A DNA stretch of 64,000 nt from Massilia terrae (GTDB lineage: Bacteria > Pseudomonadota > Gammaproteobacteria > Burkholderiales > Burkholderiaceae_D): positions 248,001 through 312,000 of the forward strand of contig NZ_JANUGU010000005.1 in NCBI RefSeq assembly GCF_024753145.1, in the 5' to 3' direction. Shown here piece after piece: positions 23,412 through 32,972 of the stretch (the first letter of the stretch is position 1; every line of letters starts with the position of its first letter). The notes beneath the pieces are model-generated. The model did not search any database. It saw only the letters and a program-made list of their open reading frames with translations, and was not told the DNA's origin. Position numbers and translations under genes: made by a program.

Positions 23412-25577
23412 ATGCATTACGCCCTCGCCCCGCGCACCTTCCTCTTCAGTCATTACTTCTATACCGGCCTGCGCATCGCCACGGGCATCGTCGGCCTCAC
23501 CTGGCTGACCTACGCCATCTCCGACCTGCCGACCGCGATGGCGGTCTCGATCGGCGCGCTGTGCACCAGCTTGATGGACCTGCCCAGTCCCCTGCGCCAC
23601 AAGTTCAACGAGATGCTGGCCGGCGTGCTGGCGTGCTCGCTGGTGGCGCTGCTGGTCAGCCTGTCCTCGCCCGTGCCGTGGCTGCTGCGCACGGTGATCG
23701 TGCTGGTCACCTTCCTCGCCAGCATGATGGTGGTCTACGGCAGGAAGGCGATGCCGCTGCAGTTCGTGGCGCTGTTCGTGATGATGCTGTCCACCGGCGC
23801 GGCGGCCACGCCACTGCAGGCGCTGCGCCACGGCGCCCTGTTCTTCGCCGGCGGCGCCGGCTATATGGCGTACGCGATGGTGGTGGTGTGGATCCTGCAG
23901 CGCCGCCTCAAGCAGCAGGTGCTGGCCGAAGCCTTGTACGAGCTGGCCACCTACACCAGCATCAAGGCCGGCTGCTACGACATGGCCATGCCGCTTCCGG
24001 CCCAGATGGAAAAGCTGGTGCGCCAGCAAAGCGCGCTGGCCGAGCGGCAACAGGCCTCGCGTGACCTGGTCCTGCGCGGCAAGCCCACGCCGAACGAAAC
24101 CATCCTGGTGCAGGTGCACTACGCCATGCTCGACCTGTACGAGCTGGTGCTGTCGACCCACACCGACTACGCCCTGCTGCGCCAGCATTTCGCCCACGGC
24201 CCGGTGCTGCCGCTGCTGGGCGACCTGGTCGGCAAGGCGGCACAGGACATCGAATCGGTGGCGTACGCGACCACCCGCAACCGGCCCTCGCAGCAGGAGA
24301 TCGACTACACGGACGAGCTGCGCGCGCTGGACCAGCTGCTGCACGAGCTGCCGCCGGGCGTAGGCGAGGCGGCCGAGGCGCAGGCGGTACTGCGCGGCGC
24401 GTGCAACAAGATCGGCGACGTGATCGTGGCGATCGCGCAGATGCATGCCGCCAGCCAGGCGCCGCACGGCGCGCTGCCGGTCGCGGCCAGCGTCGACCCC
24501 ACGCCTTTCCTGACCCAGCAGCGCTACAGCCTCGGCATCCTGTTCGCCAACCTGCGCTGGAGCTCGCCGACCTTCCGCTATGCGCTGCGGGTGGCAATGG
24601 CGATCTCGGTCGGCCTCATGTCGTCCGAATGGCTACCCTACAAATCGCACGGCTACTGGACCGCGCTGACCATCGCGGTGGTCCTCAAGCCGACCTACAG
24701 CATGACCCGCCAGCGCCGTGAGGACCGCCTGGTCGGCACCGCGATCGGCTGCCTGCTGACGGCGGTGATCCTGCATTTCGTCCATGCGCCGGCGGTCCTG
24801 TTCGGCTTCCTGTTCGTGGCGACGGCGGCCGGGCCGACCTTCCTGAACATCAAGTACCGCTACACGGCGGTGGCGGCCAGCATGCAGGCCCTGCTCCTGA
24901 TCGGCCTGACGGTGCCGCACAGCACCGGCGTCATCGGCGCGCGCCTGCTGGACACGCTGGTCGGCACCGTGATCGCCACTTTCTTCAGCTTCGTGCTGCC
25001 GAACTGGGAATACCAGAACCTGCCCAAGCTGGTGGACGCGGTGCTGGACGCCAACCGCAAATACATCGACGCCGCCGCCGAGCTGCTGCTGAAACGTCCC
25101 GGCGACGATTTCCACTACCGCATCAGCCGCAAGCGCTTCATGGACAATCTCGCTTCGCTCAGCGCCGCGCTGGGCCGCATGCTGGACGAGCCGGCTGACA
25201 AGCAGCGCGCTCCCGCCGAACTGAACCGCTTCACGGTGCAGAACTACCTGCTGGTGGCGCACATGGCGGCGCTGCGGCTGCTGCTGCAGCGCTATGCGGA
25301 GAACCTGCCGCGCGCCGAGGTCGATGCCGCGCTCACGGCCACTTTCGCCCAGGTCCGCGACAGCCTCGGGGCGGTGCCTCAGGCGGACGCCACGGCGCCA
25401 GGCGGCCATTCCAAGTGGATCGCGCACTGGCCGGGCTGGGCGCCGCTGCAGCGCCGGCTGAGGCTGCTGCAGCAGGATGCCGCGCAGGTGGCGCTCAGCC
25501 GCGATGCGATCGGCATCGCCCTCGGCCGGGCGCGGCGGCAAGAGGCTGTCAGCAAGGATGACGCGCGGATCGCGTAA
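23412..25577 (+). CDS. FUSC family inner-membrane protein (YccS-like)
   Basis: A 721-residue membrane protein of the FUSC/YccS type. The first hydrophobic block (about residues 20-165) holds several helices; a long soluble region follows (about 170-400); a second block (about 410-560) contains the FUSC signature [35 protein letters not shown]; a soluble C-terminal part ends the protein. Relatives are thought to export aromatic acids, as AaeB does, but this branch is uncharacterised. ATG at 23412 ([10 protein letters not shown]) is preferred over codons upstream. It precedes ubiA by 35 bases, probably in one transcript. Confidence 0.87.
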   Translation: MHYALAPRTFLFSHYFYTGLRIATGIVGLTWLTYAISDLPTAMAVSIGALCTSLMDLPSPLRHKFNEMLAGVLACSLVALLVSLSSPVPWLLRTVIVLVTFLASMMVVYGRKAMPLQFVALFVMMLSTGAAATPLQALRHGALFFAGGAGYMAYAMVVVWILQRRLKQQVLAEALYELATYTSIKAGCYDMAMPLPAQMEKLVRQQSALAERQQASRDLVLRGKPTPNETILVQVHYAMLDLYELVLSTHTDYALLRQHFAHGPVLPLLGDLVGKAAQDIESVAYATTRNRPSQQEIDYTDELRALDQLLHELPPGVGEAAEAQAVLRGACNKIGDVIVAIAQMHAASQAPHGALPVAASVDPTPFLTQQRYSLGILFANLRWSSPTFRYALRVAMAISVGLMSSEWLPYKSHGYWTALTIAVVLKPTYSMTRQRREDRLVGTAIGCLLTAVILHFVHAPAVLFGFLFVATAAGPTFLNIKYRYTAVAASMQALLLIGLTVPHSTGVIGARLLDTLVGTVIATFFSFVLPNWEYQNLPKLVDAVLDANRKYIDAAAELLLKRPGDDFHYRISRKRFMDNLASLSAALGRMLDEPADKQRAPAELNRFTVQNYLLVAHMAALRLLLQRYAENLPRAEVDAALTATFAQVRDSLGAVPQADATAPGGHSKWIAHWPGWAPLQRRLRLLQQDAAQVALSRDAIGIALGRARRQEAVSKDDARIA

Positions 25578-25612
25578 AATCCTGCCTTCAGCACAACAGT
25601 TCCCGCAATCCC

Positions 25613-26467
25613 ATGAGCAAACTGGCGCTCTATCTCCGCCTCGTGCGGGCCGACAAGCCGATCGGCATCCTCCTTCTGCTGTGGCCGACGCTGTGGGCGC
25701 TGTGGATGGCCTCCGGCGGCAAGCCGAACCCGATGGTCGTGGCGATCTTCGTGGTCGGCACCGCCCTGATGCGCTCGGCCGGCTGCGCGATCAACGACTA
25801 CGCCGACCGCGACTTCGACCTGCACGTCAAGCGCACCGCCGAACGCCCGCTGACCAGCGGCCGCATCAAGGGCTGGGAAGCGCTGATGGTCGCGCTGGTG
25901 CTGGCGCTCGTCTCCTTCCTGCTGATCCTGCCGCTGAACGCGCTGACCAAGGAACTGTCGGTGGTCGCCGTCGTCGTCGCCGGCACCTATCCGTATTTCA
26001 AGCGCTTCTTCGCGATCCCGCAGGCCTACCTCGGCATCGCCTTCGGCTTCGGTATCCCGATGGCATTTGCCGCCGTGACGGGCGCCGTGCCCGCCATCGC
26101 CTGGTGGTTGCTGGTGGCGAATATCTTCTGGGCCGTTGCCTATGACACCGAATACGCAATGGTCGACCGCGATGACGACTTGAAAATCGGCATCAAGACC
26201 TCCGCCATCACCTTCGGCCGCTACGACGTCGCCGCCGTCATGCTGTGCTACGCGGCGGCGCTGCTGATCGACCTCGCCTGCGGCTGGCTGCTGGGCCTGC
26301 GCTGGTGGTTCGTGGCCGGCATGGCGGTGGCGGCCGGGATGGCGGTCTACCACTACTTCCTGATCCGCGATCGCGACCGCATGCGCTGCTTTGCCGCGTT
26401 CCGCCACAACAACTGGTTGGGTGCGGCGGTATTTATTGGTGTCGCGTTAGACTATGCATTAGGATAA
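25613..26467 (+). CDS. ubiA: 4-hydroxybenzoate polyprenyltransferase
   Basis: Integral membrane enzyme that joins the polyprenyl side chain to 4-hydroxybenzoate in ubiquinone biosynthesis. The 284-residue protein has the two aspartate-rich motifs of the family, [15 protein letters not shown] and [20 protein letters not shown], and the N-terminal [22 protein letters not shown]. Length and helix number are normal. It follows the FUSC gene closely. A GC hairpin at 26484 lies after its stop. Confidence 0.96.
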   Translation: MSKLALYLRLVRADKPIGILLLLWPTLWALWMASGGKPNPMVVAIFVVGTALMRSAGCAINDYADRDFDLHVKRTAERPLTSGRIKGWEALMVALVLALVSFLLILPLNALTKELSVVAVVVAGTYPYFKRFFAIPQAYLGIAFGFGIPMAFAAVTGAVPAIAWWLLVANIFWAVAYDTEYAMVDRDDDLKIGIKTSAITFGRYDVAAVMLCYAAALLIDLACGWLLGLRWWFVAGMAVAAGMAVYHYFLIRDRDRMRCFAAFRHNNWLGAAVFIGVALDYALG

Positions 26468-26483
26468 TATTGTCCGGAATACA

Positions 26484-26512
26484 CCCGGTGCTTCTTCCTG
26501 CAACGCACCGGG
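26484..26512 (+). terminator. Possible terminator hairpin after ubiA
   Basis: CCCGGTGC pairs with GCACCGGG across a 13-base loop, 17 bases after the ubiA stop. The run after it is not rich in T, so this may only slow transcription or protect the RNA end. Confidence 0.35.
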
Positions 26513-26544
26513 CCTGACACTTCAATCGCAAGAAAGGCTTTTCA

Positions 26545-26865
26545 ATGATGGAACGAATTCCCACCCAGACCGGCGCGCGCGACCAACTGCTGTCCGACCT
26601 GAAAACCGTGATCGCCGACGCCGAAGCCTGGCTGCGCCACGGCAGCCAGCTGTCGGGCGAAGAACTGAAGGCCGCCAAGGCCAAGTTCGAAAAGACCCTG
26701 ATCAACGCCAAGGACGACCTGGTCCGCCTGGAGCAGGTTGCCGTCGAGAAGGCCAAAGTGGCGGCCAAGGCGACCGACGACTACGTCAAGGAAAATCCGT
26801 GGAAAGCGGTCGGCCTGGGCGCGGCGCTGGGCGTCGTGGTCGGCATGCTCATCGCGCGCAAATAA
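26545..26865 (+). CDS. DUF883 family protein (YqjD/ElaB-like)
   Basis: A 106-residue protein with a long charged, coiled N-terminal part (SDLKTVIADAEAWL then AKAKFEKTLINAKDDLVRLEQVAVEKAKVAAKATDDYVKE) and one C-terminal membrane helix with the family signature NPWKAVGLGAALGVVVGMLIARK. YqjD/ElaB proteins bind ribosomes at the inner membrane in stationary phase in E. coli. Two adjacent ATGs (26545 and 26548) exist; AGAAAGG lies upstream. It is first in a three-gene unit equivalent to yqjD-yqjE-yqjK. Confidence 0.88.
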   Translation: MMERIPTQTGARDQLLSDLKTVIADAEAWLRHGSQLSGEELKAAKAKFEKTLINAKDDLVRLEQVAVEKAKVAAKATDDYVKENPWKAVGLGAALGVVVGMLIARK

Positions 26866-26866
26866 G

Positions 26867-27244
26867 ATGACACTCGGCGCGTCCGTAGGCCGGATCGGCG
26901 CGACCCTGGTCGCGATGCTGCACACGCGGCTGGAGCTGGCCGCGGTCGAGGCGCAGGAGGAGGCGCGCCGCCTGTATGGCTACTTCGCGTGGACCATGAT
27001 GGCGGTATTCCTCGGCGCCGGCGCCGCGCTGCTGGCCGCGCTGTTTGTCATCCTGGTTTTCTGGGAAAGCTACCGCCTGCTCGCCGTGGGCGGCATGGCG
27101 GTGCTGTTCGCGCTGGCCGCGTTCGTGATCTGGAGGCGGGTGAAGGCGAGCTTCGATGCGCGTCCGCCGGTGTTCGCGGCCACGCTGGCCGAGCTGCGCA
27201 ACGATATCGATTTCATCACCGGCGTGGGGCAGGCAAGTGAGTGA
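26867..27244 (+). CDS. YqjE-like membrane protein (phage-holin-like family)
   Basis: A 125-residue protein with two membrane helices (about residues 42-64 and 70-92), matching the family labelled holin superfamily III, to which YqjE belongs. There is no lysis gene or other phage gene here; the family name is misleading. Its ATG lies one base after the DUF883 stop and its stop overlaps the start of the next gene. A role in membrane stress with its two neighbours is inferred from conserved gene order. Confidence 0.82.
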   Translation: MTLGASVGRIGATLVAMLHTRLELAAVEAQEEARRLYGYFAWTMMAVFLGAGAALLAALFVILVFWESYRLLAVGGMAVLFALAAFVIWRRVKASFDARPPVFAATLAELRNDIDFITGVGQASE

Positions 27245-27533
27245 ACGTGCGACCGCGCTGGCGCAGCGGCGCGCCGAACTGATCGAGCTGTGCGAGCTGC
27301 AGCGTACCTTCCTGGCCGAGGAAGTGGATGCCCTGCGTGGGCCGCTGGAGGGCGGGTTGACCGGGATGCTGGGCGTGCAGAAGCCGCTGCTGCTGGCGGC
27401 TGCCGGTGTCGCGCTGGGCTTGCTGGTGACGCGGCCGAAGCGCTTGCTGTCGGCGCTGGCCGGCGGGCTGTCAGTGTGGAAGGTGGCGAGCAAGGTGCTG
27501 CCGATGCTGGCGCGGTTGCGCAGCCAATCCTGA
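27237..27533 (+). CDS. YqjK-like small protein
   Basis: A 98-residue protein with a charged N-terminal helix (RATALAQRRAELIELCELQR) and a hydrophobic middle (KPLLLAAAGVALGLLVT), ending in a basic tail. This fits the YqjK-like family and completes the yqjD-yqjE-yqjK order. The start is a GTG at 27237 that overlaps the end of the YqjE-like gene by eight bases; an earlier in-frame start at 27156 would overlap much further and add unrelated sequence. Confidence 0.75.
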   Translation: MSERATALAQRRAELIELCELQRTFLAEEVDALRGPLEGGLTGMLGVQKPLLLAAAGVALGLLVTRPKRLLSALAGGLSVWKVASKVLPMLARLRSQS

Positions 27534-27548
27534 CCCCCTGCTTAAAAT

Positions 27549-27658
27549 CCGTCGTCCCGGCGCGGGCCGGGACCCATGCTGGGCCAGCAGTATGCAATAT
27601 TTTGCATATTTCGACTGCGCGCGCGTTCCATGGGTCCCGGCCGGCGCCGGGACGACGG
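27549..27658. repeat. Palindromic intergenic repeat, copy 4 (two hairpins)
   Basis: Left arm CCGTCGTCCCGGC ... GGGACCCATG and right arm CATGGGTCCCGG ... CCGGGACGACGG, about 50 bases apart. It fills the space between the convergent yqjK-like gene and proC and can fold from either strand. Confidence 0.85.
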
Positions 27659-27694
27659 TTTTGAAATTGGCTAAATTGTTTATAACAAGGCAGC

Positions 27695-28516
27695 TCAGGC
27701 ATCCTTGCCCAGCTCATCACCCATCTCGCGGCCGCGCGCCGACGCCGCCTTGATCGCGGCGACAATCGCTTCCTTCACGCCTGACTGCTCCATGCTGGTG
27801 ATCGCCGCATAGGTCGTCCCGCCTTTCGACGTCACCCGCTGCCGCAGCACCTCCACCGGCTCATCCGACTGCGCCGCCAGCTGCGCCGCGCCGGTGAAAG
27901 TGGCCAGCGCCAGCTGCCTGCCCTGCTCCGCCGACAAGCCCAGCTCCAGCGCCGCCTGCTGCATCGCTTCGAGGAAGAAGAACACATAGGCCGGTCCGCT
28001 GCCCGACACCGCCGTCACCGGATCCAGCAGCTCCTCCTTGTCCAGCCACACGGTCTTGCCGACTGCGCGCAGGATGCCATCGGCAGCAGACTTCTGCTCC
28101 TCGCTCGCCCCGGGCATCGCCACCATGCCCGTCACGCCCTGCCCGATCAGCGCCGGCGTATTCGGCATGCAGCGCACGATCGCGCCGTAGCCACCGAGCC
28201 AGCGCGACAAGTCCGCGCCGCGGATGCCCGCCGCGATCGACAGCACCAGCGGATTCCCGCCCGCCAGCTGCGCGCGCAGCGCCGCAGCGACTTCGCGCAT
28301 CTGCTGCGGCTTCACCGACAGCACGATGACGTCGCTCTCCGCCACGCGCGCCGTGATCTCCCGCGCCACGCTCACGCCGTACTTGGTGTCCAGGCGCTGC
28401 AGCGCATCCTGGTTCGGATCGACCACGTGGATGTCCGGCCCGGCCGCCAGCTTGCCCACCAGGCCCGCGAGCAGCGCGGTGGCCATGTTCCCGCCACCGA
28501 TGAAACTGATCTTCAT
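27695..28516 (-). CDS. proC: Pyrroline-5-carboxylate reductase
   Basis: Cytosolic enzyme for the last step of proline synthesis, NAD(P)H-dependent. The 273-residue protein shows the dinucleotide fold start MKISFIGGGNMATALLAGLV, the KPQQMREV segment and the C-terminal family signature in LLDPVTAVSGSGPAYVFFFLEAM and VTSKGGTTYAAI. ATG at 28516 overlaps the stop of the yggS-family gene by four bases, the usual yggS-proC coupling. The longer frame upstream belongs to the other gene. Confidence 0.96.
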   Translation of the reverse strand: MKISFIGGGNMATALLAGLVGKLAAGPDIHVVDPNQDALQRLDTKYGVSVAREITARVAESDVIVLSVKPQQMREVAAALRAQLAGGNPLVLSIAAGIRGADLSRWLGGYGAIVRCMPNTPALIGQGVTGMVAMPGASEEQKSAADGILRAVGKTVWLDKEELLDPVTAVSGSGPAYVFFFLEAMQQAALELGLSAEQGRQLALATFTGAAQLAAQSDEPVEVLRQRVTSKGGTTYAAITSMEQSGVKEAIVAAIKAASARGREMGDELGKDA

Positions 28517-29226
28517 GCATTCCCCTTGTCGTAATGGCGCGCGCCGAAAATGGCGCTGCCGATGCGTACGATGGTGGCGCCTTCGGCCACGGCGGCCTCC
28601 AGGTCGCCGGACATGCCCATCGATAGCGTGTCCAGTTCGAGCCCGCCGGCGCGCAGGCGCTCCAGCAGGCCGCGCATGCGCGCGAACGGCGCACGCTGCT
28701 TTGCCGGATCGCTCTCCGGCTCCGGGATCGCCATCAGCCCGCGCAGGCGCAGGTTCGGCAGCGCCGCCACCTGGCGCGCCAGCTCGGGCAGCTCGTCTTC
28801 CGCGATCCCGCTCTTGCTTGCCTCGCCGCTGACGTTCACCTGCAGGCAGATATTCAGCGGCCCCAGTTCGGGCGGGCGCTGCTCCGACAGGCGCTGGGCG
28901 ATCTTCAGCCGGTCCACCGAATGCACCCATGCGAAATGGGTCGCGATCGGCCGCGTCTTGTTACTCTGGATCGGCCCGATGAAATGCCATTCGACCAACT
29001 CGCCCGGCGCGGCCTGCGCCACCGCCTCGATCTTGTCGAGCGCCTCCTGCAGATAGTTCTCGCCGAACGCGTGCTGGCCCGCGTGCATCGCTTCCAGCAC
29101 CGCGTCGGCGCCGAAGGTCTTGGACACCGCCAGCAGCCGCACGCTGCCCGGCGCCCTGCCCGCGCCCTCGGCCGCCGCGCGGATTGTGGCCTCTACGTCA
29201 TGGAGCTTGCTGGAGATGGTGGACAT
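28513..29226 (-). CDS. YggS family pyridoxal-phosphate homeostasis protein
   Basis: A 237-residue single-domain PLP-binding protein related to alanine racemase N-terminal domains. The PLP lysine lies in LLAVSKTFGADAV, followed by FGENYLQEALDK, the strand WHFIGPIQSNKTR, and the phosphate-binding LSMGMSGDLEAAVAEG and IRIG-like end VRIGSAIFGAR. These proteins buffer free PLP and affect amino-acid pools. It is first in an operon with proC (4-base overlap) and divergent from pilT, with 71 bases between the starts. Confidence 0.94.
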   Translation of the reverse strand: MSTISSKLHDVEATIRAAAEGAGRAPGSVRLLAVSKTFGADAVLEAMHAGQHAFGENYLQEALDKIEAVAQAAPGELVEWHFIGPIQSNKTRPIATHFAWVHSVDRLKIAQRLSEQRPPELGPLNICLQVNVSGEASKSGIAEDELPELARQVAALPNLRLRGLMAIPEPESDPAKQRAPFARMRGLLERLRAGGLELDTLSMGMSGDLEAAVAEGATIVRIGSAIFGARHYDKGNA

Positions 29227-29297
29227 AATTCTTTACACGGGGCAATATTCTGCTTTGAGCTGAAGGCGACGCGCCTTTCAAAGCACAGGGATTATAA

Positions 29298-30341
29298 ATG
29301 GACATCGCAGAACTACTCGCCTTCTCGGTAAAGAACAAAGCCTCGGACTTGCACCTGTCGGCCGGCCTGCCGCCGATGATCCGCGTGCACGGCGACGTGC
29401 GCCGGATTAACCTGCCGCCGCTGGAGCACAAGGACGTCCACGCCATGATCTATGACATCATGAACGACGGCCAGCGCAAGCAGTACGAGGAAGTGCTCGA
29501 ATGCGACTTCTCGTTCGAGATCCCGAACCTGGCGCGCTTTCGCGTCAACGCCTTCAACCAGGGCCGCGGCGCGTCGGCGGTGCTGCGCACCATTCCGTCC
29601 AAGATCCTGTCGCTGGAAGACCTGAACGCGCCCAAGATCTTCGCCGACCTGGCGCTCAAGCCGCGCGGCCTGGTGCTGGTGACCGGCCCGACCGGTTCCG
29701 GCAAGTCGACCACGCTGGCGGCGATGGTCAACCACCTGAACGAAACCGAGTACGGCCACATCCTCACCATCGAGGACCCGATCGAATTCGTGCACGAATC
29801 GAAGCGCTGCCTGATCAACCAGCGCGAAGTCGGCCCGCACACGCTGTCCTTCAACAACGCGCTGCGCTCGGCGCTGCGCGAAGACCCGGACTGCATCCTG
29901 GTCGGCGAGCTGCGCGACCTGGAGACGATCCGCCTGGCGATGTCGGCGGCGGAAACCGGCCACCTGGTGTTCGGCACCCTGCACACCTCGTCCGCGGCGA
30001 AGACGATCGACCGTATCATCGACGTGTTCCCGGCCGACGAAAAAGAGATGGTGCGCGCGATGCTGTCGGAGTCGCTGCAGGCCGTGGTCTCGCAGACCCT
30101 GCTCAAGACCAAGGACGGCTCCGGCCGCGTGGCGGCGCACGAGATCATGATCGGCACCCCGGCGATCCGCAACCTGATCCGCGAAGCGAAGGTGGCGCAG
30201 ATGTACTCGGCGATCCAGACCGGCAGCAATGTGGGCATGCAGACGCTCGACCAGAACCTCACCGACCTCGTACGCCGCAATGTGATCGCGCCGGGCGCGG
30301 CGCGCGCGGCGGCCAAGATCCCGGATAACTTCCCCGGCTAA
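29298..30341 (+). CDS. pilT: Type IV pilus retraction ATPase PilT
   Basis: A 347-residue hexameric ATPase that disassembles the pilus at its base and drives twitching. Walker A is GPTGSGKSTT, the Asp box is LTIEDPIEFVH, Walker B ILVGELRDLETI and the His box TGHLVFGTLHTSSAAKT. The C-terminal retraction motif AIRNLIREAKVAQMYS is present, which marks it as true PilT rather than PilU. It is followed after eight bases by pilU. An AT-rich ATTATAA lies just before the start. Confidence 0.96.
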   Translation: MDIAELLAFSVKNKASDLHLSAGLPPMIRVHGDVRRINLPPLEHKDVHAMIYDIMNDGQRKQYEEVLECDFSFEIPNLARFRVNAFNQGRGASAVLRTIPSKILSLEDLNAPKIFADLALKPRGLVLVTGPTGSGKSTTLAAMVNHLNETEYGHILTIEDPIEFVHESKRCLINQREVGPHTLSFNNALRSALREDPDCILVGELRDLETIRLAMSAAETGHLVFGTLHTSSAAKTIDRIIDVFPADEKEMVRAMLSESLQAVVSQTLLKTKDGSGRVAAHEIMIGTPAIRNLIREAKVAQMYSAIQTGSNVGMQTLDQNLTDLVRRNVIAPGAARAAAKIPDNFPG

Positions 30342-30349
30342 GGACAATC

Positions 30350-31486
30350 ATGGAACGCGACCAGGCTTCAAAATTCATGTTCGACCTGCTGCGCCTGATG
30401 ACCAGCAAGGGCGGCTCGGACTTGTTCATCACCGCCGGCTTTCCGCCCGCGATGAAAATCGACGGCAAGATGACGCCGGTGTCGAGCCAGGCCCTGACGC
30501 CGCAGCACACGGCCGACCTGGCGCGCGCCATCATGAACGACAAGCAGGCGGCCGGCTTCGAGCTCTCGCGCGAAGCCAACTTCGCGATCAGCCCGGGCGA
30601 CCTCGGACGCTTCCGCGTCTCGGCCTTCCAGCAGATGGGCGCGGTCGGCATGGTGCTGCGCGTGATCACGACCACCATCCCGAAGCTCGAAGACCTCGAT
30701 CTGCCGGAGATCCTGAAGGAAGTGATCATGACCAAGCGCGGCCTGGTCATCATGGTGGGCGCGACCGGTTCCGGTAAATCGACCACGATGGCGGCAATGG
30801 TCGGCTACCGCAACGAGAACAGCTATGGCCACATCCTGACCATCGAGGACCCGGTCGAATTCGTCCACCCGCACAAGAACTGCGTAATCACGCAGCGCGA
30901 AGTGGGCGTCGATACCGAGAGCTTCGACGCGGCGCTGAAGAATTCGCTGCGCCAGGCGCCCGACGTGATCCAGATCGGCGAAATCCGCGACCGCGAGACG
31001 ATGGAGCACGCGATCGCCTTCGCCGAAACCGGCCACCTGGCGCTGGCCACGCTGCACGCCAACAGCGCCAACCAGGCGCTGGACCGCATCATCAACTTCT
31101 TCCCGGAAGAGCGCCGCCAGCAGCTGCTGATGGACCTGTCGCTCAACCTGAAGGGCCTGATCTCGCAGCGCCTCATCCCGCGCAAGGAAGCCAAGGGCCG
31201 CGTGGTGGCGATCGAGATTATGCTCAACTCGCCGCTGATCTCGGACCTGATCTTCAAGGGCGAAGTCCACGAGATCAAGGAGATCATGAAGAAGTCGCGC
31301 GAGCTGGGCATGCAGACTTTCGACATGGCGCTGTTCGACCTCTACGAGGCCGACAAGATCAGCTACGAAGACGCGCTGCGGAATGCGGACTCGGTCAACG
31401 ACCTGCGCCTGAACATCAAGCTCAATTCCAAGCACACCAAGAACCGCGACCTGTCGGCGGGCACGGAGTCGTTGGGGATTATCTAG
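30350..31486 (+). CDS. pilU: Type IV pilus retraction ATPase PilU
   Basis: A 378-residue PilT-dependent accessory ATPase. Walker A is GATGSGKSTT, Walker B VIQIGEIRDRETM, and the His box TGHLALATLHANSANQ. It has the PilU-type NFFPEERRQQLL and the C-terminal LYEADKISYEDALRNADSVNDL. AGGA lies five bases before the ATG. It sits directly after pilT, the usual arrangement. A second PilU-like gene is present at 14187 in this same window. Confidence 0.95.
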   Translation: MERDQASKFMFDLLRLMTSKGGSDLFITAGFPPAMKIDGKMTPVSSQALTPQHTADLARAIMNDKQAAGFELSREANFAISPGDLGRFRVSAFQQMGAVGMVLRVITTTIPKLEDLDLPEILKEVIMTKRGLVIMVGATGSGKSTTMAAMVGYRNENSYGHILTIEDPVEFVHPHKNCVITQREVGVDTESFDAALKNSLRQAPDVIQIGEIRDRETMEHAIAFAETGHLALATLHANSANQALDRIINFFPEERRQQLLMDLSLNLKGLISQRLIPRKEAKGRVVAIEIMLNSPLISDLIFKGEVHEIKEIMKKSRELGMQTFDMALFDLYEADKISYEDALRNADSVNDLRLNIKLNSKHTKNRDLSAGTESLGII

Positions 31487-31492
31487 TTCTGA

Positions 31493-31807
31493 CTAGGACG
31501 TGGCGACGCGGGCGTTCGCCTGCGTCACGCAGCCGCGCAGGACGTTTTCGAGGAAGCGCAGCGCCTCGCCGAGCGACAGGCTGGATGGGATCACGCCCGC
31601 CAGCCTGTCGTCCCCGGCGATGCGGTCGACGCCGTAGGCGATATCGCGCGACAGCTCGCGGGCGCGCTTGCCGTCGCTGTTGTACAGGGCATCGTAGCAG
31701 CCGACCGCTTCCCACAGCGGCACGAAGCCGGGGCTGGTGCTGTCCTCGAACACGATCGCTGGCTCGGACTCTTCATCCTGCGACCACAGCCGGAACACGA
31801 AACTCAC
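31493..31807 (-). CDS. Hypothetical protein, small, acidic
   Basis: A 104-residue protein with no family I recognise. It begins FVFRLWSQDEESEPAIVFED and has an alpha-helical, charged middle (LWEAVGCYDALYNSDGKRARELSRDIAYGVDRIAG) and the end LGEALRFLENVLRGC. I chose a GTG at 31807 because AAGGAT lies six bases before it; an ATG at 31843 would add twelve residues but has no ribosome binding site. It has no signal or membrane helix, so it should be cytosolic. It is convergent with pilU (6 bases between stops) and divergent from the peroxidase gene. Confidence 0.6.
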   Translation of the reverse strand: MSFVFRLWSQDEESEPAIVFEDSTSPGFVPLWEAVGCYDALYNSDGKRARELSRDIAYGVDRIAGDDRLAGVIPSSLSLGEALRFLENVLRGCVTQANARVATS

Positions 31808-31888
31808 GATCACATCCTTCGGTCCAAACAAACGGGCCGCCATGCTACCACGGCGCACCGGGCGTGGCTTTCGCGGTATAGTTTGAAC

Positions 31889-32371
31889 ATGAACACTTTC
31901 GACTTCCAAGCCAACTCGCTCGATGGCACGCCAACCGACCTGGCGCGCTGGAAGGGCAATGTCCTCCTCATCGTCAATACCGCGAGCGAATGCGGCTTCA
32001 CGCCGCAGTACGCCGGGCTGGAGCATCTGTACGAACGCTTCAGGGACCGCGGCTTCGCGGTGCTGGGCTTTCCGTGCAACCAGTTCGGCAAGCAGGAACC
32101 GGGCAACGAGGCCGAGATCGGCGCGTTCTGCGAAAAGAATTACGGCGTGGACTTCCCGATGTTTGCCAAGGTGGACGTGAACGGCGACAACGCGCACCCG
32201 CTCTTCAAGTACCTGAAGGAAGTGGCGCCAGGCGTGCTGGGGACGGAAATGATCAAGTGGAACTTCACCAAGTTCCTCATCAACAAGGATGGCACGGTGG
32301 TGCAGCGCTATGCGCCGCAGACCAAGCCGGAAGATATCGCCGGCGATATCGAGAAGCTCCTGGCGGCCTGA
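31889..32371 (+). CDS. Glutathione peroxidase family protein
   Basis: A 160-residue thiol peroxidase of the GPx family that reduces peroxides with glutathione or thioredoxin. The active cysteine is Cys35 in VNTASECGFTPQYAGL (cysteine in place of selenocysteine). The second signature is VLGFPCNQFGKQEPG, and the catalytic Trp-Asn pair appears in IKWNFTKFLI. Cytosolic, no signal. ATG at 31889 is used; a TTG two codons earlier is not needed. It stands alone between two unrelated minus-strand genes; OxyR control is possible but no site is visible. Confidence 0.93.
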   Translation: MNTFDFQANSLDGTPTDLARWKGNVLLIVNTASECGFTPQYAGLEHLYERFRDRGFAVLGFPCNQFGKQEPGNEAEIGAFCEKNYGVDFPMFAKVDVNGDNAHPLFKYLKEVAPGVLGTEMIKWNFTKFLINKDGTVVQRYAPQTKPEDIAGDIEKLLAA

Positions 32372-32380
32372 ACCTGTTTG

Positions 32381-32788
32381 TCAGAAATTTAGCAGGGAAC
32401 ATTCCGCCTGCGAAAAGGTGCGGTCCGTCACGCTCGTGACCCGCGTGTCCTGCGGGCCAGGTTCTTCCGGAAACGTCACGCCCAGGCGCAGGGGCTTGTG
32501 CGCCAGCTGCACGGCGCGAAAATATTGCTTGCCACGGCTCTCCGCCACGCTGCACAGGCCTTTCAAGATGAACATGGCGGAGGACACCGTGAGCGGGCCG
32601 GGCGGCATCGTCACTTCGACCAGCGACGCGTCGGCGCCACGCCGGGTTTCGACAAAGCTCATGTCCTGGGGCTTGCCATGTTCCGCCGGCATGTCCCGGC
32701 CACTCAGCCTGACCAGGTCCGCACTGCTTTGTGCGCCAACGGCATTGGCCGACAGGACCAACACCGCGGCAACAATACTCTTACGCAT
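32381..32788 (-). CDS. Hypothetical exported protein
   Basis: A 135-residue protein with a clear signal peptide (MRKSIVAAVLVLSANAVGAQ) and a small mature domain that looks mostly beta (ASLVEVTMPPGPLTVSSAMFILKG, PLRLGVTFPEEPG). Two cysteines in the mature part (in GLCSVAE and AECSLL) could form a disulfide. I recognise no family. ATG at 32788 is chosen because AGGA lies eight bases before it and the signal peptide starts there. Its stop is convergent with the peroxidase gene. Confidence 0.65.
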   Translation of the reverse strand: MRKSIVAAVLVLSANAVGAQSSADLVRLSGRDMPAEHGKPQDMSFVETRRGADASLVEVTMPPGPLTVSSAMFILKGLCSVAESRGKQYFRAVQLAHKPLRLGVTFPEEPGPQDTRVTSVTDRTFSQAECSLLNF

Positions 32789-32924
32789 GGCTCTCATCCT
32801 CGCTTCGCGATGACGAAATATAGCCCGGCCAACGGCGCTTGTTCCTGCGTTGTTCGAAGTATCGCGACGCGGGGCTGGAGGTATTGCCGGCTTGCGTTCC
32901 TGCTTAAAGCTCGGCAACAAAATA

Positions 32925-32953
32925 CAAAAAAAGCCCGCGACCTGGCGGGCTTT
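32925..32953 (-). terminator. Rho-independent terminator of the Ala/Lys-rich gene
   Basis: On the minus strand AAAGCCCGC pairs with GCGGGCTTT around CAGGTC and is followed by a run of T. It lies 20 bases beyond the stop of the gene at 32973-33440. Confidence 0.85.
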
Positions 32954-32972
32954 CTGGTGCTGCAGGCGGCGA

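Noticed and set aside
26867-27244. Phage holin
   Set aside because: The family label suggests a phage, but the DUF883-YqjE-YqjK order and absence of any phage gene make it a chromosomal membrane protein.
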